The notes under the pieces are model-generated. The model made no database searches. It was not told where the DNA came from and was given only the letters and a program-made list of their open reading frames with translations. The translations under genes and the position numbers were made by a program. A stretch of DNA of 64,000 bases from Acestrorhynchus altus (taxonomy: Eukaryota > Chordata > Actinopteri > Characiformes > Acestrorhynchidae), in assembly GCA_034509495.1 (NCBI GenBank), contig CM067506.1:17807328-17871327 (forward strand), read 5' to 3'. Below, in pieces: positions 36,136 through 49,000 of the stretch; position 1 is the stretch's first letter, and the number at the start of each line of letters is the position of its first letter.

Positions 36136-36399
36136 TCATTTAGGACAAGCATTGTTTTATTGTGAGACTTAATGAAGCTGCATTCATCAAACAAATTTTA
36201 CATTATTTTCCACGAGCAGCTACCACTATGTTTTAGAATTCCAGTTTATCTTGGAGCTCTGCTGTTTCTGTTGTCAATGTACTTCAATAACTAGCTCTGT
36301 TAAAGTCAAACTGAGTTTGACTTTAAAAGACAAATATAAGACAAGATAAACATTTAGCTTTTATTTCTAGGTATTTTCATCTGGGTCTGATGTTCATTG

Positions 36400-37400
36400 T
36401 TAAACTTTTGCATTCTTTAGACACTTTTCCATGCTTTCACCACAACCTCTTGTTTTGGGGGAGTAAAATGCAGCTCTGTAGGGTTGAAGTCTGGAGAATG
36501 ACTAGGCCTGATGAACTGCTCTCGAGTTTTGATAGTGTGTTTCGGGTCATTTTCTTGCAGCAGGATGAAGGACCTCCCAATCAGTTTGGTTGCATCTTTC
36601 TTTATATTGACTGACAAAATGTTTCTGTAGATGAGTTCATTGTAGTGCCGCCTTCTTGTCACATAATCAATGAAGGTCAATGAACTTGTCCCAGAAGCAG
36701 CTCTGCAAGCCCAAACCATGACACTGCCTCCACTCTTTCACAGATGAGCTCAAATGTTTGGGATAACAAGCAGATCCCATTCTTTCTCCAAACTTCAACC
36801 TTTCCATCACATTGGTAAAGGTTCATCTTTGTCTCATCAGTGCATAAAACTTTGTCCCAGTATTTTTTAGGCTTGTCTTTGACAAGCTAATTAGTGGCTT
36901 GCATCTTGAATCCTCTGTACTTTTGTTTCTGAAGACTTCTGTAAACAGTAGACGGTGAAACATTCACACCTGCCCTCTGGAGTTTGTTGCTGATGTCATT
37001 AACAGTTTTTTAGGCTCCTTCTTTACAGCATTTACAATGTTTCTACCATCAACTGCTGTTCTTTTCCTTGGTCTACCTGTTTGACATCTGTAACTTACAC
37101 CATTGGCACCATTCTTCTTCAGGACATTCCAAACAGCTGTACTGGCTATGGCCAATATTTTTGTAATGGCGCTGATTGATCTTCTCTCAGCTTCATAATT
37201 GCTTATTTTACACCCATAGACAGCTCTCTTGTTTTCATGTTGGTTACTCCTCTGACTATAAAGGCCCAGACAAAAGCCAAATCTGAAACTTAATAAATAA
37301 TACTGACATCTGCATTGTTTGAATAATCAATGTAACAACACACCTGGGAAACAAAACACACCTGTCAGTTACATGTTCCAATACTTTTGCTCACAAAAAT
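36400..37400 (-). pseudogene. Tc1/mariner transposase pseudogene, second family
   Basis: The minus strand carries a helix-turn-helix piece (GANGVSYRCQTGRPRKRTAV at 36964-37155) and then VWACRAASGTSSLTFID and ENDPKHTIKT with PDFNPTELHF (36417-36719), the DD34E-type catalytic blocks. The frame is broken by stops and shifts. CAATACTTTTGCTCAC near 37380 is close to the left terminus on that strand. It differs from the family at 16097/23840. Confidence 0.85.
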
Positions 37401-38190
37401 GGGTGTTTTCAGAACCTGGCCATCAGATCTAAATATAAACAATTGTCAATCAATTGAATTATTGATATGTCTCATAATTTAGTGTCAAAACTAAATGTTT
37501 TAGTCTACAGCAAAAATAAAGGCATTGGCCTTAATGTTCCAGTACGTTTGGAGGGAAACAGCACACCTTAAGTGTCTCTTAGCAAGTTTGTACCACAGAC
37601 AGATGCTTTTGGTAGTATGGGATTGTTGTGGGCTGCCTTTTCCACAGCAGTTTCTGTGACGTTTAATGTAGATCACAATCATTACAACACCATTGGCGCA
37701 TCATTATGTAGTCATGGCGAATTGGTCAGTTAAGAAAGTTGTATTTATTATTAAAGTACATAGTAAAGGAAATACATTTTAGTGATGCAAAAAGAGTGTA
37801 GAAAACCAGCTACACCCTCCGGGTTTTCTGTTGAGCTTCTGTAGGTGTCAGATTAGGGATAAAACATTCAGTGTTTAAAAGCTGGTCAGAGGAAGACCAT
37901 TTGTGCAGAGCAGGAATGGGCTAATTTAACTGTGAAGACTAGATGTTTTTAATAGTGCAATGATAAGTATACAATATTTGATGAGCTCCTACATCCTTTT
38001 CTGGTTGGGTTTAATGTTCAGAACATGCTGGCCAACTAGACCATAGAGAAGTAGTATGAAGTAGTGTCCTGAGTTCAGAATGAACTGTGCAGTGTCTCTA
38101 CGGTAGGACTTCTTTGTCTAACCTCTCCCCATCCTGTTTCTTGAAGCAGTGCCTGGCTCGTTTCTCTGTGCTTTCAATGTCAGTGTGTCA
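37400..38190. other. Intergenic flank downstream of cpxm1, no gene seen
   Basis: AT-rich. Fragment near 37540-37690 has Tc1-like phrases on the minus strand (KRHLRCAVSLQTYWNIK). No polyadenylation signal for cpxm1 is decisive here. Confidence 0.5.
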
Positions 38191-38191
38191 A

Positions 38192-40849
38192 TCACTTTCT
38201 CTTGGATTTGGTGCGGCGTTGCTGCTGCTGTTGCTCACGGCGCCGGTTCAGGATCTTGGTGCTCACCCGGAGATTGCGCATTCGTAAAGCACGGATGCGG
38301 AGATGTTCGTCCCGTAGAAGCTTCCCTCCTTTGGCCAGGATCTCCTTGATGCGTTCTGGTGTTTTGGTGAGGGTGAAGTCGCAAATGGTGGGTTGAGCAT
38401 CCAAGCCCACAGAGCAGTCACGCATGAGGGGAAAGTAGCTTTCTGCCCGCACAATCACTTTATACTCACCAGGGTTCAGCAGGCGCCAGTAATCACCATC
38501 AGCAGCTAAATGAAACACACTGGGAGGTATTAGTGCTTCTACTGATGCAGTTCCACAACACATTCAAGAAGAACTCATTTACCATGTTTGTTGCTGTGAG
38601 AATTGCATTCATCCACAAGAGAATTAGTGGAATTTGCTAGGTCAGATATAAATACTGGATGATTAGTTCTACATCATATACCAAATTCAACTCCTCCCAA
38701 AAGGCACTGGACAGAGTAGAATGCCAACAGAGAAGGTCTTTGGAGCAGCATTGAGTTTGGTAGCAGTGGAATGGTATTCTCTGGAATGAGATCAGCTGAC
38801 TACCTGAATATACTGAACAACCAGGTTATTCAATCAAATTCAATCTCTGATGGCATATTGCAAGATGACAATACCAGGACAAGTCCATCTCAAATTCTCA
38901 AAGAGTGGTTCAGGGAGTATGAGACATGGATTGGCCACCAGACCTGAACCCCACTGAGAATCTTTGGGATGTGCTGGAGAAGACTTTTGCAGTGATATTG
39001 CAGAAGCTTGTGGAAATGCATGCCATAATCAAAGCTAAAGCCAGCAAAACCAAATATTAGCATGTGTGACCTTTTTTTGGCCAGGCAGTGTCCATGGGGC
39101 AAAAATAAATCCTTTTGTTATCATATTCATTGAGTAATGTAATGACAGTTCCTTACAGAGAAATCACAGTTCCATACAGTGATTTCTCCTTTACAACATC
39201 AGCAGAATTCAACCTTTTCTGTCAAGAGAGGCCACTTGCTTGTCCAGTGTCTTGTCATTTCAAAACTAGACTACTGCAACTCCCTTCTAGCTGGTCCTCC
39301 TATGCAGACCATTCAGTCATGTAACTCCTCTGCTGTGTTCCCTTCGTTGGTTTCCTACAGCTGAACATCAGATTCAAAACCTTGATGCTTGATGGCAATG
39401 GTCAAAACTCAAGCTGTATGAAGAGCCCTTTGAGTACAGCTCAGCTTGACCCACCGTCCCTCAAAACCCAAGTAAAACATGCATCCAGACTTTTTTTCTG
39501 TTCTGGCACCAAAAGAGTGGACTGAACTTCCCCTGGTGGTCCGAACAGCTGAGTCACATGCTGTCTTCAAACGCAGACTGAAGACCCATCCGTTTCAAAA
39601 ATATTTAACTCCATAAAGATTAATCCTGAATCTTGTTAGTCCCCAATCTGACATTTGTTTCAACAGCATCTAAGCGTGAGGAATCTCGGGATCCAGCCTT
39701 GTCTCATGCTCTAATCCACCTTAAACTGTCAACTCAGTGCATACAGTGCAATGTACTAAAACCCATACATACCTGATCTGATGTCGTGAGCCAGTCCTGC
39801 TACTTTAATGATGGCATTTGCAATTCCTCTTTTAGTGTCTTTATCCCTGATCACACCCTTTATACCTCTGTGTACCTTAGAGAAGCAGATGGGTCAGAGC
39901 ATGAGCCTATAGCACACAGAGAGCAACCAAGGGTTGGAGGATAGTATCGAAGCATACTGCACTGACCTGTTCCATGTAGAGCAGGAGTGACTCCTTGTTA
40001 TTCTCCCATTCAGTAGGAAGCTCAGTAGCATGAGGGAACTTATCACATGACAACTCAACAGTCACCTCGAAACAGTTTGTGTGTAAATAACTGAAATCAT
40101 TCATACCTATGAAAACAGAATTTTCATTAGAGTGGGAGTAAAGTCATAGAAAGAGTGAGTGACTGAATAAACTGTAGCTGTCAGACATTTAAAAGTGGTT
40201 GTTAACTCTATAAAACCTGAAGGGCTGTGTCTGGACCCATATTCCATAATTTCATTCTTTAATTCATAGTAGAGTAATTATGGAATTGTGTACTAATAAT
40301 CCATAGCACTAATGGAGTACTTCAATGTAGGCACTGAATCATAGGTCTTAAACTCAAATAACAGGTCAAAACACACCTACAAGAGGTTTAAAATAAAAAA
40401 ATGACTTTAAAATAAATTAAGTAAATATAGTAATTTTCAGATGGCTACCATTTATCATCATGTATTAAAACAATGTAAAGGGCAGCCAGGGTTTTCAAGC
40501 AGTAATAAAAAATGGTTGTGTGTGCGTGTGTGTGTGTGTGTTTTCTCACTTCCAGGGACAGTGTGCCAGTTTGCTCCATTAATGATGTTGTTGTGTTGCT
40601 GGAAGTCCTCATAATGGCAGATTCTGCGATCAGGGTTTGCCATGGCTAGATTGGCGGAAGCGTAGACAGCTGCTAACCAACGAAAGAAGTCATCATCAGC
40701 AGTAGGCGTGTCCTCTTGAGGGATCCAGTTCCGTGTGCAATCAAATGGGTAAGTGACCACCAGCTCTCCTCCATGCAGATTAGCGCTCAGCACAAATGGA
40801 ATATCCTGCATCCAGTTTATTACTGCTCGGGTCTCTGGCGCAACCTTTG

Positions 40850-40905
<56 letters not shown>

Positions 40906-41718
40906 TAAAATAAGAGCATATACAGTAAACAATGTGGACAGACAGTAAAATAATGGCTATACATGAAAAGGTAAATAATAGGTGAAAAAAGCAATTATGA
41001 AGCTGAGTATGTGTGTGGGGCCTCCTGAATTAAATGTTGATTTCTGACAAAGTCTGTTTGTATGACCAAGCCACAGTGCTGTCCACTGTTGGGGGTAATG
41101 CCTTCTATGATATTTTCCTGGAATACAGGACACTGTATTCTCACACAACTTCAGAAATGGAATGTCCCGTCTATTTGTCACCAACTATCATGCTTTGTTC
41201 AATAATTTATGTTGCCTTGCCATTAGCACACTGGCCAATATTCATTCTCACACAGACAAAGAAAAAAATACATCATGTTAAGTAAATATTAATTTTAATT
41301 AATGTTAATACTATATTTACTTCAGCAGGGCCACTGAAAAATCTGCAACAGCTAGAAAAGATCAGAGAGTTAGTGATGAAGTGAGACTCTGTGCAGATAA
41401 ATCTTTAGAAATACTAAACCACAACATTTGGTGCAGCTTCAGTCATAATGGATAATATTAGATTTTGGCTGATTTGCTTCCTCACTAAACACAACCTGCC
41501 TCACTGAACCACAAAATGTACTATAAAAACACTGAAAAGCACTCACTATCATATATCAGGAGGATGATTTTGGGATCAGTATGTGTTTGTGAGCGAGAGT
41601 AATCGACTCCACACTGCGCATTACTTTCTCTGCATGTTATTTTTCTGTGGAAGGCCCCAGCAAAGGGGCATTCAGCTCAGAGGAAGTGAACACATTCTTC
41701 AAAGATCTGCCAGACCTT

Positions 41719-41789
<71 letters not shown>

Positions 41790-44700
41790 GAAAGTTTCAG
41801 TGAAATTAATTTTACCATGAAGCAAAACAAAATGCTGAGTGCTGAGAATTTGAGAACTTCAGTTGTTCAGCCACATCAGATGCATTCCGCCACTAAAATT
41901 CAACAAAGGACTGTATCTGCAGAGATCACTGTGCTTATTTATTTTTCATAAAACAGAAATTAATCACCAGCATAAGAGTCACAATCATTATAAAACTCAG
42001 CAATACAGGTTTTCACCACTATGAACTGGTTTCACACACATGGTTACTGCATGTACTATTTAATACTTATTATTACAAGCAAACCTATTCTGTTAGCTGC
42101 AACTCACTCTTTTAGGTGTTTTGTTTTGTTTTTTAAACGTGAGGTTTATTGGTATCAGAGCTGCGTTTGGACAGTGACAGGTTTATTCCTAGACAGTAAA
42201 ATAATGGCTATACACAGAGTGTTCACAGTGCTCCATTTTTTGCACATTTTGGTAAGTTATAGCACTATTTCAAAACTGATTTAATTCTTTTTGCCCTACA
42301 CAAATACAAAATCTTTTTTCCACAAACAAAACCCCATAATGACAAAGTGAGAAGAGTTTATTTGAAATCTTTGCAAATTTCTAAACAATAAAACATAAAA
42401 ATGTAACGTACATACTGTAAGTATTTACAGCCTTTGCATAATACTATGTTGAATCACCTTTGGCAGCAATTACAGCCTCTACTGTTCTTGAGTATGATGC
42501 TACGAGCTTGGCACATCTGTTTTAGGGACCTTTCTATTACATCATGTATAAATAATGTGTTTGTTATACATACGGTTGCTTCAGTTGTAGTGTAGTACTC
42601 TGGCATCGGAATGTAGTGGTTGCTAACTTTCTTCTTGTCTACCGCCAACTCCTGAGCATCCCACATGATGTTGTTGAGATCAGGGAAGTTATGGTTCATG
42701 TCAATACCCTCAAAGCTGTAGCGACCCAACGCCCAACCGGAGAGCTCAGAACCCTGACAGATACATCCACATACAGCATTAAAATGTATTTAAGCAAGGC
42801 ATGTGTTCAGTAACAGGACCGTGTTATCTATGCATATTAAGTAGTAGGCTTTTTGTGCATCTTCAGCAATCTTTCAGTTCCCTCATGAAAGTCTCCACGT
42901 TCTAAATAGGCTTTAAGCTGGTTTGATTCCCTGAAAAGATCGGGCATGATTGTAGTGTCCTTGTGCAAGACACCCAACCCCCAAATGTTCCCTTGGGACC
43001 GCAACTAGGACCATTCATCTGCCCCCTAGTGTGTGTTTACTGCACGAATGGGTTCATGGCAGGGGTCTTATTCCTATGTGTGCAACCCACTAATGGAGAT
43101 TTTTTTTTCTTCTCTCTTACCTTCTCATATGCAGCCTCATATCCATCAGGGTTCATAGATGGTAAGAGGTGGATGCGTGTGTTTTTCACCAGCCGAACTA
43201 TTCGCTGGTTGCCTTGTTTGTACTCGTGGCAGAGGTATTGCATAAGATTCAACAGCAGCTCCCGACCCAAAGCCTCATTTCCATGCATCCCGGCAACGTA
43301 TCGAAACTCTGGCTCACCTACCCACAGTAAACAGCTGCTGGATCAACAGATTCAAATGTGACCAAAATACATTTAACATCTCTAAGTGCTGCCATTTTTT
43401 AGCCTTTCAGCAAAATCAGTAAAAAGAGACAATGCATTCCCTGCACTCATGCAGAAATTCCACTGTATCCTTCTTTGCTTGTGGGTCAATCTGTAGAGGT
43501 TTACTTTGGTTCTGTTACTAATAAAAAACATATGGTGACAAAAGTGTGTCACAGAGGCTTGACTGAAATCTCTCTAACATAAACACCATCAGCACGGAGC
43601 CTGAATACCAGAGGAAGCATGTGTGGTCTGTTAGAATCCTTGGAAGAGGCATCGTATTTGCCACTGGGCCCCATTTCAGCGCAGAAGAGATCCACATTAC
43701 ATCAAACTACACAGCTCAGTAAATAATATAAATATATGGTAGGGTTTCATGCTGGATGTTTATAGCATTATGCTGTATATACTGAATTCATGATAACATC
43801 TGTTAGTAATAATGTTCATTAAGGAGAAAAATACATCTATTAAGGAATGCAGTAGATCACTGGTTCTCAATCATGGTCCTGAAGTATAACTGCCTTGTAG
43901 TTCATTAATTAGATGAAACTGTACAACAAGCAGGGCAGTAGTACTCCAGGACCAGGATTAAGTACCGCACATGCTTCCCCTGGTATGATTGCCAAACAAT
44001 ATCCTTATTAAAAATGGACATATTACGCACGCACACACGTGCCATTTTATTCAAAATGTGCCCAAAATTTGGGAGTGCCAATTACCCAACCCAGTTACCA
44101 CTGCCACCATTGCATAATTGGGCAGCCAACATGCTTGATGGCAAGCTCCAGGTCCCCAGCTCAGATACAATGGCTAACAAACTGTAACCAGATCAGATCA
44201 CTTCAGAGTAGGGTTGTAGTAAATAGATTTTTTTTTATTTAGGCCAGCATAGCACATTACACCACTGAGCCATTCAGAGCCCACAATTCGTTTGATTATT
44301 GTACCACAAATCAGATTAGTCCAGACTAGTGTTGCAGTCAATTGATTTTAGGTATACCATGGTACAGGGTACATCTGCTTACTGTTTATTTATACTTGAT
44401 GTGCTCTTGAAAAAACATGCAACTGAACACTACTCAACACATCCATTAATTCTTCTTTAATTTATAACTACATTAAATGTTTTTGACCTAACTTGCAATA
44501 ATAACAACAATAATAACTGTTATTATAACATATGTAGCATATTACATACTTAAGTAAGAAGAAGAAGAAGAAGAAGAAGAACTGTGAAATATATCATTTA
44601 CTGTGATACCCTAAAACCACAATATTTTTGAGAGGATTTCATACCATGAAAATCTCATGTCACTGTAACATTAGTTCAGACCACTAAATGAATGGCTTAG

Positions 44701-45982
44701 AGGTATTCTATGAATTCTATTCTTTGAATGGCAATTATATTCCGTCAACAGCACTGAATCAAATTTCTTGAAGTATGAGTTTCTTTGCAGTGACCACCAT
44801 CACACACAAGTGCCATTACCTCATGCCATTTTATATGGCATAAATAACACGCATGTTAAAGCCAATCTGATTTTGAAGCCAAATTATAGATCCTTCTCTA
44901 TAGCTGTGTATAATGTAGTGCTTATGAACTTACCCAGTTCATGTTTTCCAGGGTTATCAGAAATCTCCATGACATAGAGCTTAAGTCCAGTGTAACTTTT
45001 TCCAATAGTGTAGATGCGGGTGATATTAGGACACTTTTCATGCACTTCCTTCAGCAACTACACAGACAACAACAGATTATTCTCTGTGAATTTATTTTTA
45101 TGGCTTAACTGCAGAAAATAAAAATGTTTAAACAATCAGAAGAAATGAATGGCTCATACCTTTCTCATCTCATTGTAATTATGGTGTCTGAAATCTAATA
45201 TGTCTTTAGACGTCCTCTCAGGCTCCAGTGAGTACTGGTGGTCAGGATCTATGTGCACACACACACACACATACATACATACACACATGCTGGAATGTAT
45301 TAAAGCCAATATCAAATGTTTTGATGTGAGGGTGTAATATGAAACCTGGCATGGGGCAGCCCAGGATTTCAGCCCTAAGGCAGATTGTGCCATTGATGAA
45401 CCAGCTCTGTGGGTTGATGCGGATGAATTGGGCCACCATGGGCTCAGGGAACAGAGCCAGCACAGGGGTCTCTAGGTCCTGATTTCCCCGAAATACCTAT
45501 AAAGAGACATACAGATTCTAGTATCAAATACAAGCCAATATTTAGATAGACATAATGCAAAAATCAAAAAATGGTCAATCAGCTTCACTCACTGCTTCTT
45601 GGGATCCATTCATGCAGGGGCTCCAAGTCTGTGTATCATTACTGAACTGCACCTTATACGTAGTAACCCAGTTGAGGCTACATATATAGTCAAAAACAAC
45701 ATAGCAAACAATTTTTCACTGACATTCTTCAAGGACAGTCAACAACAGTTATAAAGGGTGAATCTGAAAGAGTGAGCATTTGTCAGAGTAGGAGAGAAGG
45801 TGAAACGATGGGTTCTGAGTGAAACACAGATGCAGACCTCCAGATGGAGTTCCTGCCCTGTAGAATGACCCCAGTAAAGAGTGTAGGCCTAAGAGCATCC
45901 AGCTGCAGCCACTGCTCCTGATCCTCCACCCCAGCACACCATGCTCCATCATACCCATCATCATCCTGCAGACCTGACTAAA

Positions 45983-46020
<38 letters not shown>

Positions 46021-49000
46021 TCTACTCATCTCCCTCTCACTGAGATGAATTAGAGGCTATACAAACACCATATCACTAACTAAACATACATGCTGTAAAT
46101 GTCACTTAAACACATTTTCCTGGTGAAACAATTCTGGGATAGATGTAAATGTACCAAAAATACACCATGGGAGTGTATAAGATCTGGTCTCCAGAGTAAA
46201 ACAGTTGAGCTTAAACCACTGCGAGGAACTGGATGTCTGCAGAATGCATTATTCAGGAATTCAGTACATTATCCAGCTTCCTTGGTTATTATACTGTAAT
46301 TATTATCATTAGGGAAAAGAAAAGTTATCTGAAAAGCTTGCACGTGTCTATAACTGAATTGTATTACAATTATATCATTTATAATGATAATACTACTGAT
46401 GACTTGTCTAAACTAACATTATCTTCCAAGCTTGTTATTTAACTTTATTATCTTTGAAAAAATGTTATTTATTTATAATCCAGTAAAGTTAAGAAGACAG
46501 TTCCCCAGGACCACAGCTGAGTACCACTGAGCTTTTTACCCCTCTAGGGCAGAAATCACTTCCCAATATAGTTTAGCTGAATGGTGATATACACTATGAT
46601 GTGTGATGCAATATATGATGTGAAAAAATGAGAACACCCCAAAAGCTTTATCTCTTTAAATATAGTTAAACATGTTGAAATGTATTTCTCATTTACACAC
46701 ACCAATTTCTCTTATACCTTCATGGTGTGAGAACACAAGAGCAGTGGAGGCTGGCACAGTAGAGGACGAACTGAGAGCAGGGGGCAGAGCACAGTAAGGG
46801 AGCAGAAAAAAAAGTTTACCACAATATTAAAACAATGTTTTAAAATTAAAACTCAGTGTAAACGACATTGCCTTAGGCCATATCTGGCTTTATTTATATC
46901 CTGATATAGATATAAATACTGATATATTGCCCAGCCCTACCTCTAGTTACCGGATGGCACCAGGCATGATAACTTTAGACCAGGGGTCTAAAACATACTG
47001 CAAGTCTGGCCAATTATGGATATGGTTTGAGACACCAGCTTTAGCATCATGTTATATTAGCAATATTTATTAGTAAAATAATAAGTAAAAAAATAATGAT
47101 AATAAGTAAGAAAAAATCATTCTCTGCAGTAAAATAAAACCTTTCAACAACACAAGAGACAATCAGCTTGCTGGTTATGAATAAATTCCTGCCCTTTAAC
47201 AAAAGAACAAATCAGATTTCTGCTTGCAGATAAAGTCCTGGCTTTCAACAAAACAAGCCAATCAACTTCCTGCTTATGAATAAAGTCCTGCCCTGTCCCA
47301 AAAGAACCAATCAACTTTTGGGTGCAGATAAAATCCTGCTCTTCAATAAAATGAGTCAATCAGCTTTTATCAGGTTTTATCAGATTTTATATGTGATTCA
47401 GAATCTGTGTTTAAACTGTAATTTCACTTCAGTTCAGTATATTTGGGTCTGAAAGTCTATCCTCCTCAGAAGTCAGTAACGTGAAGGTTAGCAATGAAAA
47501 GAGAGCAGAGACTGTCAGTGTGGAACTGTTTGTTACCCTGAGCTGTTTTAGAGACACTGATGGGGATTAAAAGTTGTAAATTCAGTTTACAGTTGAATCT
47601 CCTCAACACATTCTGCTTCACTATAAGCTGCTTAAGTATAATTCCACAAATATGGCGTTGTGTCCACCTTTAAAGTAACAGTTATAGTAAACTATGAATG
47701 GTTCTAAACACTGAAATTAGTGTAAAACTGATAATTCTCCAACCTTTCACCCTGTAGATTGTTGTGCAGACTGCTGCTCAAACAGCAACACCTGACCACA
47801 ATAAAACTGACATAAAAATTGTGGCTCTGAATGTAGTTTAATTTGTTGGAATAGGACAGACTCCTCTTCTTAATATTTGGGTTGCTGACCCGTGGTTGAG
47901 GTTAAGGTCCCTGTCACAGACACACGTGCGTAAAAAGTTCACTAACCTGTATGTTGAGGCGTCCTCTATAGGGGCCTAGCCCACTGCTCAGGGATGAGGA
48001 AGCCTGCAGCTGGTAATCAGACACCCGCAGAGACTCCAGCCCCACTGGTGGACAGTCTGCAGGAGGAGCGAGGGAGGGAGGGAGAAGGGGAGAGTGAGCA
48101 CTAATGTAGAAATAAATGTAGAGTTAGTCACTAACTGGAAGAAGGGGGTTATATACAGGGAACTGACAGATCACTGAATGTCTTCTCCAAAAAATTATAC
48201 TATTTATGACTTTGTTTTGAATAATTTTGTATTGTATCTGGTTTTGGCTGTAATCAGGGGTTTTACAGGGTTCCTAAGCACTTGGCAAAACAAACATTCT
48301 TTTCAGATTTAATTCTTGAAACAAAACATTTTGTTTAATATTTTGCTATGTGATGGAAATATGGACAAAAGATTTGGGACCCCAGCTCATTTAGTGTTTC
48401 CACTTAAATTGTGGTATTAAAATAGAGCCTATCCTGCTTTTGTTGGAGTAACTACTGTTTAAATCTTTGAAACACCATCAAATTTCTGTTTGGCACTGAG
48501 TGCTTATCATGCTTATCATTTAAGCAAAAGGAGGGTATTAGAAATTTTGAATCCATCAGGAGTAGAGTATTAAAAAAATAAATAAATGGAACAATGCATT
48601 AGGTTGCAAAATTTGATCCCAACTCACTCAAGTACCCATTCCAGACACCTCCCGCCAGCTGTTCTATCCTATCCTATCCTATCCTGTAAACACAAAAAGT
48701 GTGTCTCGAAGACCCATGATCATTCAAAGAACCCTCTGCATGAATAAAGGGTTCTGTGCATTGCAAAAGGATTTTTCAGATCGATGGAGAATACACTGTA
48801 GAGGGTTCAGAACCTTTATGAAAAAGGGTTCTATATGGCACCAAAATGGTTCTACTATTGTTACAATATCAAATGTGTGATACCAGAAGAACCCTTGTCA
48901 AAAATGTTCTATATAGATCCATCTACAGTGTATTTTACATTAATTTCAAGAACTCTTTCACAATGCAAAAGACATTTTATTCATGCACATGCTTCTTTGA

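Noticed and set aside
36417..37155. Transposase-like ORFs that might be an active Tc1 gene.
   Set aside because: HTH and catalytic pieces are in different broken frames with stops; only a relic.
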